Below are positions 5,442 through 6,590 of a DNA stretch of 6,590 nt, in pieces. The position numbers and the translations under genes are program-made. The DNA is from Bacteroidota bacterium (GTDB taxonomy: Bacteria > Bacteroidota > Kryptoniia > Kryptoniales > JAKASW01): NCBI GenBank assembly GCA_021796055.1, contig JAJYOS010000379.1, positions 1 to 6,590 of the forward strand, written 5' to 3'. Under the pieces are notes generated by a model. The model saw only the letters and a program-made list of their open reading frames with translations. It had not been told where the DNA came from and searched no databases. Each line of letters begins with the position of its first letter. Within the stretch, counting starts at the first letter, position 1.

Positions 5442-6590
5442 ATGTGCGGGGCATCGGGAAAGCCCATTGCCCCGTCTATGAGAGTAAACTTCGTGTTCAT
5501 GGTTGGAATCAAATGTCGCCATTTTACGAGCAGCATCTTTTTGGTCGAGACAAAATTTCCAGCGACTAAACGACAAAAGTAAATACCGCTTGGAAGTCGA
5601 GAAGCATCGAAGGTTACCGAGTATCTTCCGACGCTCTTGTATTCATTGACGAGGGTCCTTACCTCCCTCCCCAGAGCATCATATATCACTAGTGTAACCT
5701 TACCATCTTTTGGCATATCATAGTTGATGAGAGTCGTCGGGTTGAACGGATTGGGGAAGTTCTGCGACAATTTAAACTCTCTGGGGGCATTGTCTTGGAC
5801 GCTCGTCGCGGATTCTGCTTTCGCCTCTCGTGTAGATTGAGGCCCGGCGGATAAAGCACCGTTCGCGCTTTGCGCTGCTGCGGAATCGGGATTCCAACAT
5901 ATAGAGAGAGCATGCTCCGCGTCGGATATCTCCGTCGGCGTGGAAAGGCTAACATTGTTTTCCACGTCTTTCAGAACTGCAGCAGCACCGGCGCGGTCAT
6001 TTTCCTCATACAGAGCAATGTAGAAATTGCCGAGTTTCGCCCTTGTGCCAAGCGGTATATTAGGGTTCGCTGCAATAATGCTATCATTGACTTGCTTCGC
6101 AGATTTGACATCACCACTCATGAGAAACGAATTTGAAAGAAGAAGCTTGTGTTCTTTCGCAGCTATGCTTGGCAAAGATTTGAAAAACTGAATTAAGCTT
6201 GGTATCGTAGCGCTGTCTGCGCAACCATAAAGGGTGACGTAGCCCGCCTGATTGTCGGGGTGCTGCTTCAGATAGGCTATGAAGTAATCCGTTGCTTCAT
6301 CATGCCTGTTTTGCTCGAAAAGGCCGACACCAAATTGCATTAAACAAGCTCTGACAACCGCTTCTGCTCCGGTATATCCTTGTACCCAACTTACCCCGAG
6401 TGTTCCATGCATTTGCACAAAATCTGCATTTACATCCCCGAACATTATCATGCCCCGCGGAACGTCCGTCTGCTGCGCAAAGACAAGTCTGGGTAAGACT
6501 AAAGAGATTGTTAATGTTGCCGCATAGATGCTCCCCTCGATAGCTCTAAACAGGAAGCAGCCCGCGGCCTGTAAGAAGGTAGAGTTCTTC
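5435..6590 (-). CDS. Secreted TPR-like protein with type IX secretion C-terminal sorting domain (5' end beyond window)
   Basis: The frame is open from the right edge to TAA at 5435-5437: 384 residues with no plausible start codon before the window ends. An ATG exists at 6449-6451, but the 46 codons above it encode a hydrophobic run (YAATLTISLVLPRLVFA followed by QQ, about 6458-6526) that looks like a signal peptide with cleavage at VFA|QQ, so the real start lies further upstream. Counting from the ATG at 6451, residues ~30-185 are helical and TPR-like (FGVGLFEQNRHDEATDYFIAYL is the clearest repeat). A poor-complexity Ala/Ser/Gln linker covers ~187-224, and residues 226-310 form the Por/T9SS sorting domain (LSQNFPNPFNPTT, VIYDALGREVRTLV, SGIYF, STKKMLLVK). 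Such domains direct Bacteroidota proteins across the outer membrane to the surface or medium. A 28-residue tail runs past the expected end. Gene G+C is about 48% in sampled lines, lower than its neighbours. No substrate can be named. Confidence 0.85.
   Translation of the reverse strand, partial: KNSTFLQAAGCFLFRAIEGSIYAATLTISLVLPRLVFAQQTDVPRGMIMFGDVNADFVQMHGTLGVSWVQGYTGAEAVVRACLMQFGVGLFEQNRHDEATDYFIAYLKQHPDNQAGYVTLYGCADSATIPSLIQFFKSLPSIAAKEHKLLLSNSFLMSGDVKSAKQVNDSIIAANPNIPLGTRAKLGNFYIALYEENDRAGAAAVLKDVENNVSLSTPTEISDAEHALSICWNPDSAAAQSANGALSAGPQSTREAKAESATSVQDNAPREFKLSQNFPNPFNPTTLINYDMPKDGKVTLVIYDALGREVRTLVNEYKSVGRYSVTFDASRLPSGIYFCRLVAGNFVSTKKMLLVKWRHLIPTMNTKFTLIDGAMGFPDAPHIS
5521..5530. repeat. 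Direct repeat copy 2 (ATTTTACGAG)
   Basis: This is an exact match to 5432-5441. On the minus strand it encodes the LVK end of the sorting domain plus the first base of the next codon. The copies flank the 28-residue C-terminal extension but are read in different frames. Confidence 0.5.

Noticed and set aside
5322..5576. 84-codon minus-strand open frame overlapping radC and the cargo gene end
   Set aside because: It is a shifted frame across two real genes, and its only recognisable words come from the shared repeat (HLVK).
5870..6136. 88-codon plus-strand open frame opposite the cargo gene
   Set aside because: It is antisense to the linker and TPR-like region of a better-supported protein, with no domain and no ribosome site.

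Overview
The window reads as a piece of a bacterial chromosome of about 55% G+C from the Bacteroidota/Chlorobiota side of the FCB group, most likely an Ignavibacteria-like lineage. The main reason is the minus-strand gene at the right end. Its protein carries the type IX secretion (Por) C-terminal sorting domain in the form common in that lineage (LSQNFPNPFNPTT, then GREVRTLV, SGIYF and STKKMLLVK). Most starts lack a clear Shine-Dalgarno sequence, which also fits. The placement is inferred from protein motifs and no tree was built.

Layout. Positions 1-117 hold the last 38 codons of a plus-strand gene that looks like the P-protein subunit 1 of the glycine cleavage system (gcvPA). A 122-bp intergenic stretch follows, built of degenerate CCAA-type units that then appear in inverted form. 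Next come four plus-strand genes that look like one transcription unit: guaA (GMP synthase, 240-1772), a soluble protein made almost wholly of tetratricopeptide (TPR) repeats (1822-2724), an exported protein joining N-terminal TPR-like helices to a LivK/LpoA-type periplasmic binding fold (2726-4660, starting one base after the previous stop), and radC (4706-5431). Spacings are 49, 1 and 45 bp. From 5435 to the right edge a gene on the minus strand faces them. It encodes an exported TPR-like type IX secretion cargo whose start codon lies beyond the window.

How the genes relate. gcvPA and guaA are housekeeping genes of one-carbon and purine metabolism. The two TPR genes are tightly coupled and probably act together, one inside the cell and one in the periplasm; an envelope or peptidoglycan role is plausible but unproven. 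radC is a common passenger with no clear tie to its neighbours. The minus-strand cargo gene is less G+C-rich (about 48% in sampled lines against about 58% in guaA) and resembles a lineage-specific secreted accessory protein.

I found no RNA gene, CRISPR array, insertion sequence or convincing novel defence or mobile system. The points most worth a second look are the cargo gene's C-terminal extension past its sorting signal, with a 10-bp direct repeat at both ends of the extension, its hidden N-terminal signal peptide, the TPR/TPR-binding-protein pair, and the inverted repeat-like spacer before guaA.
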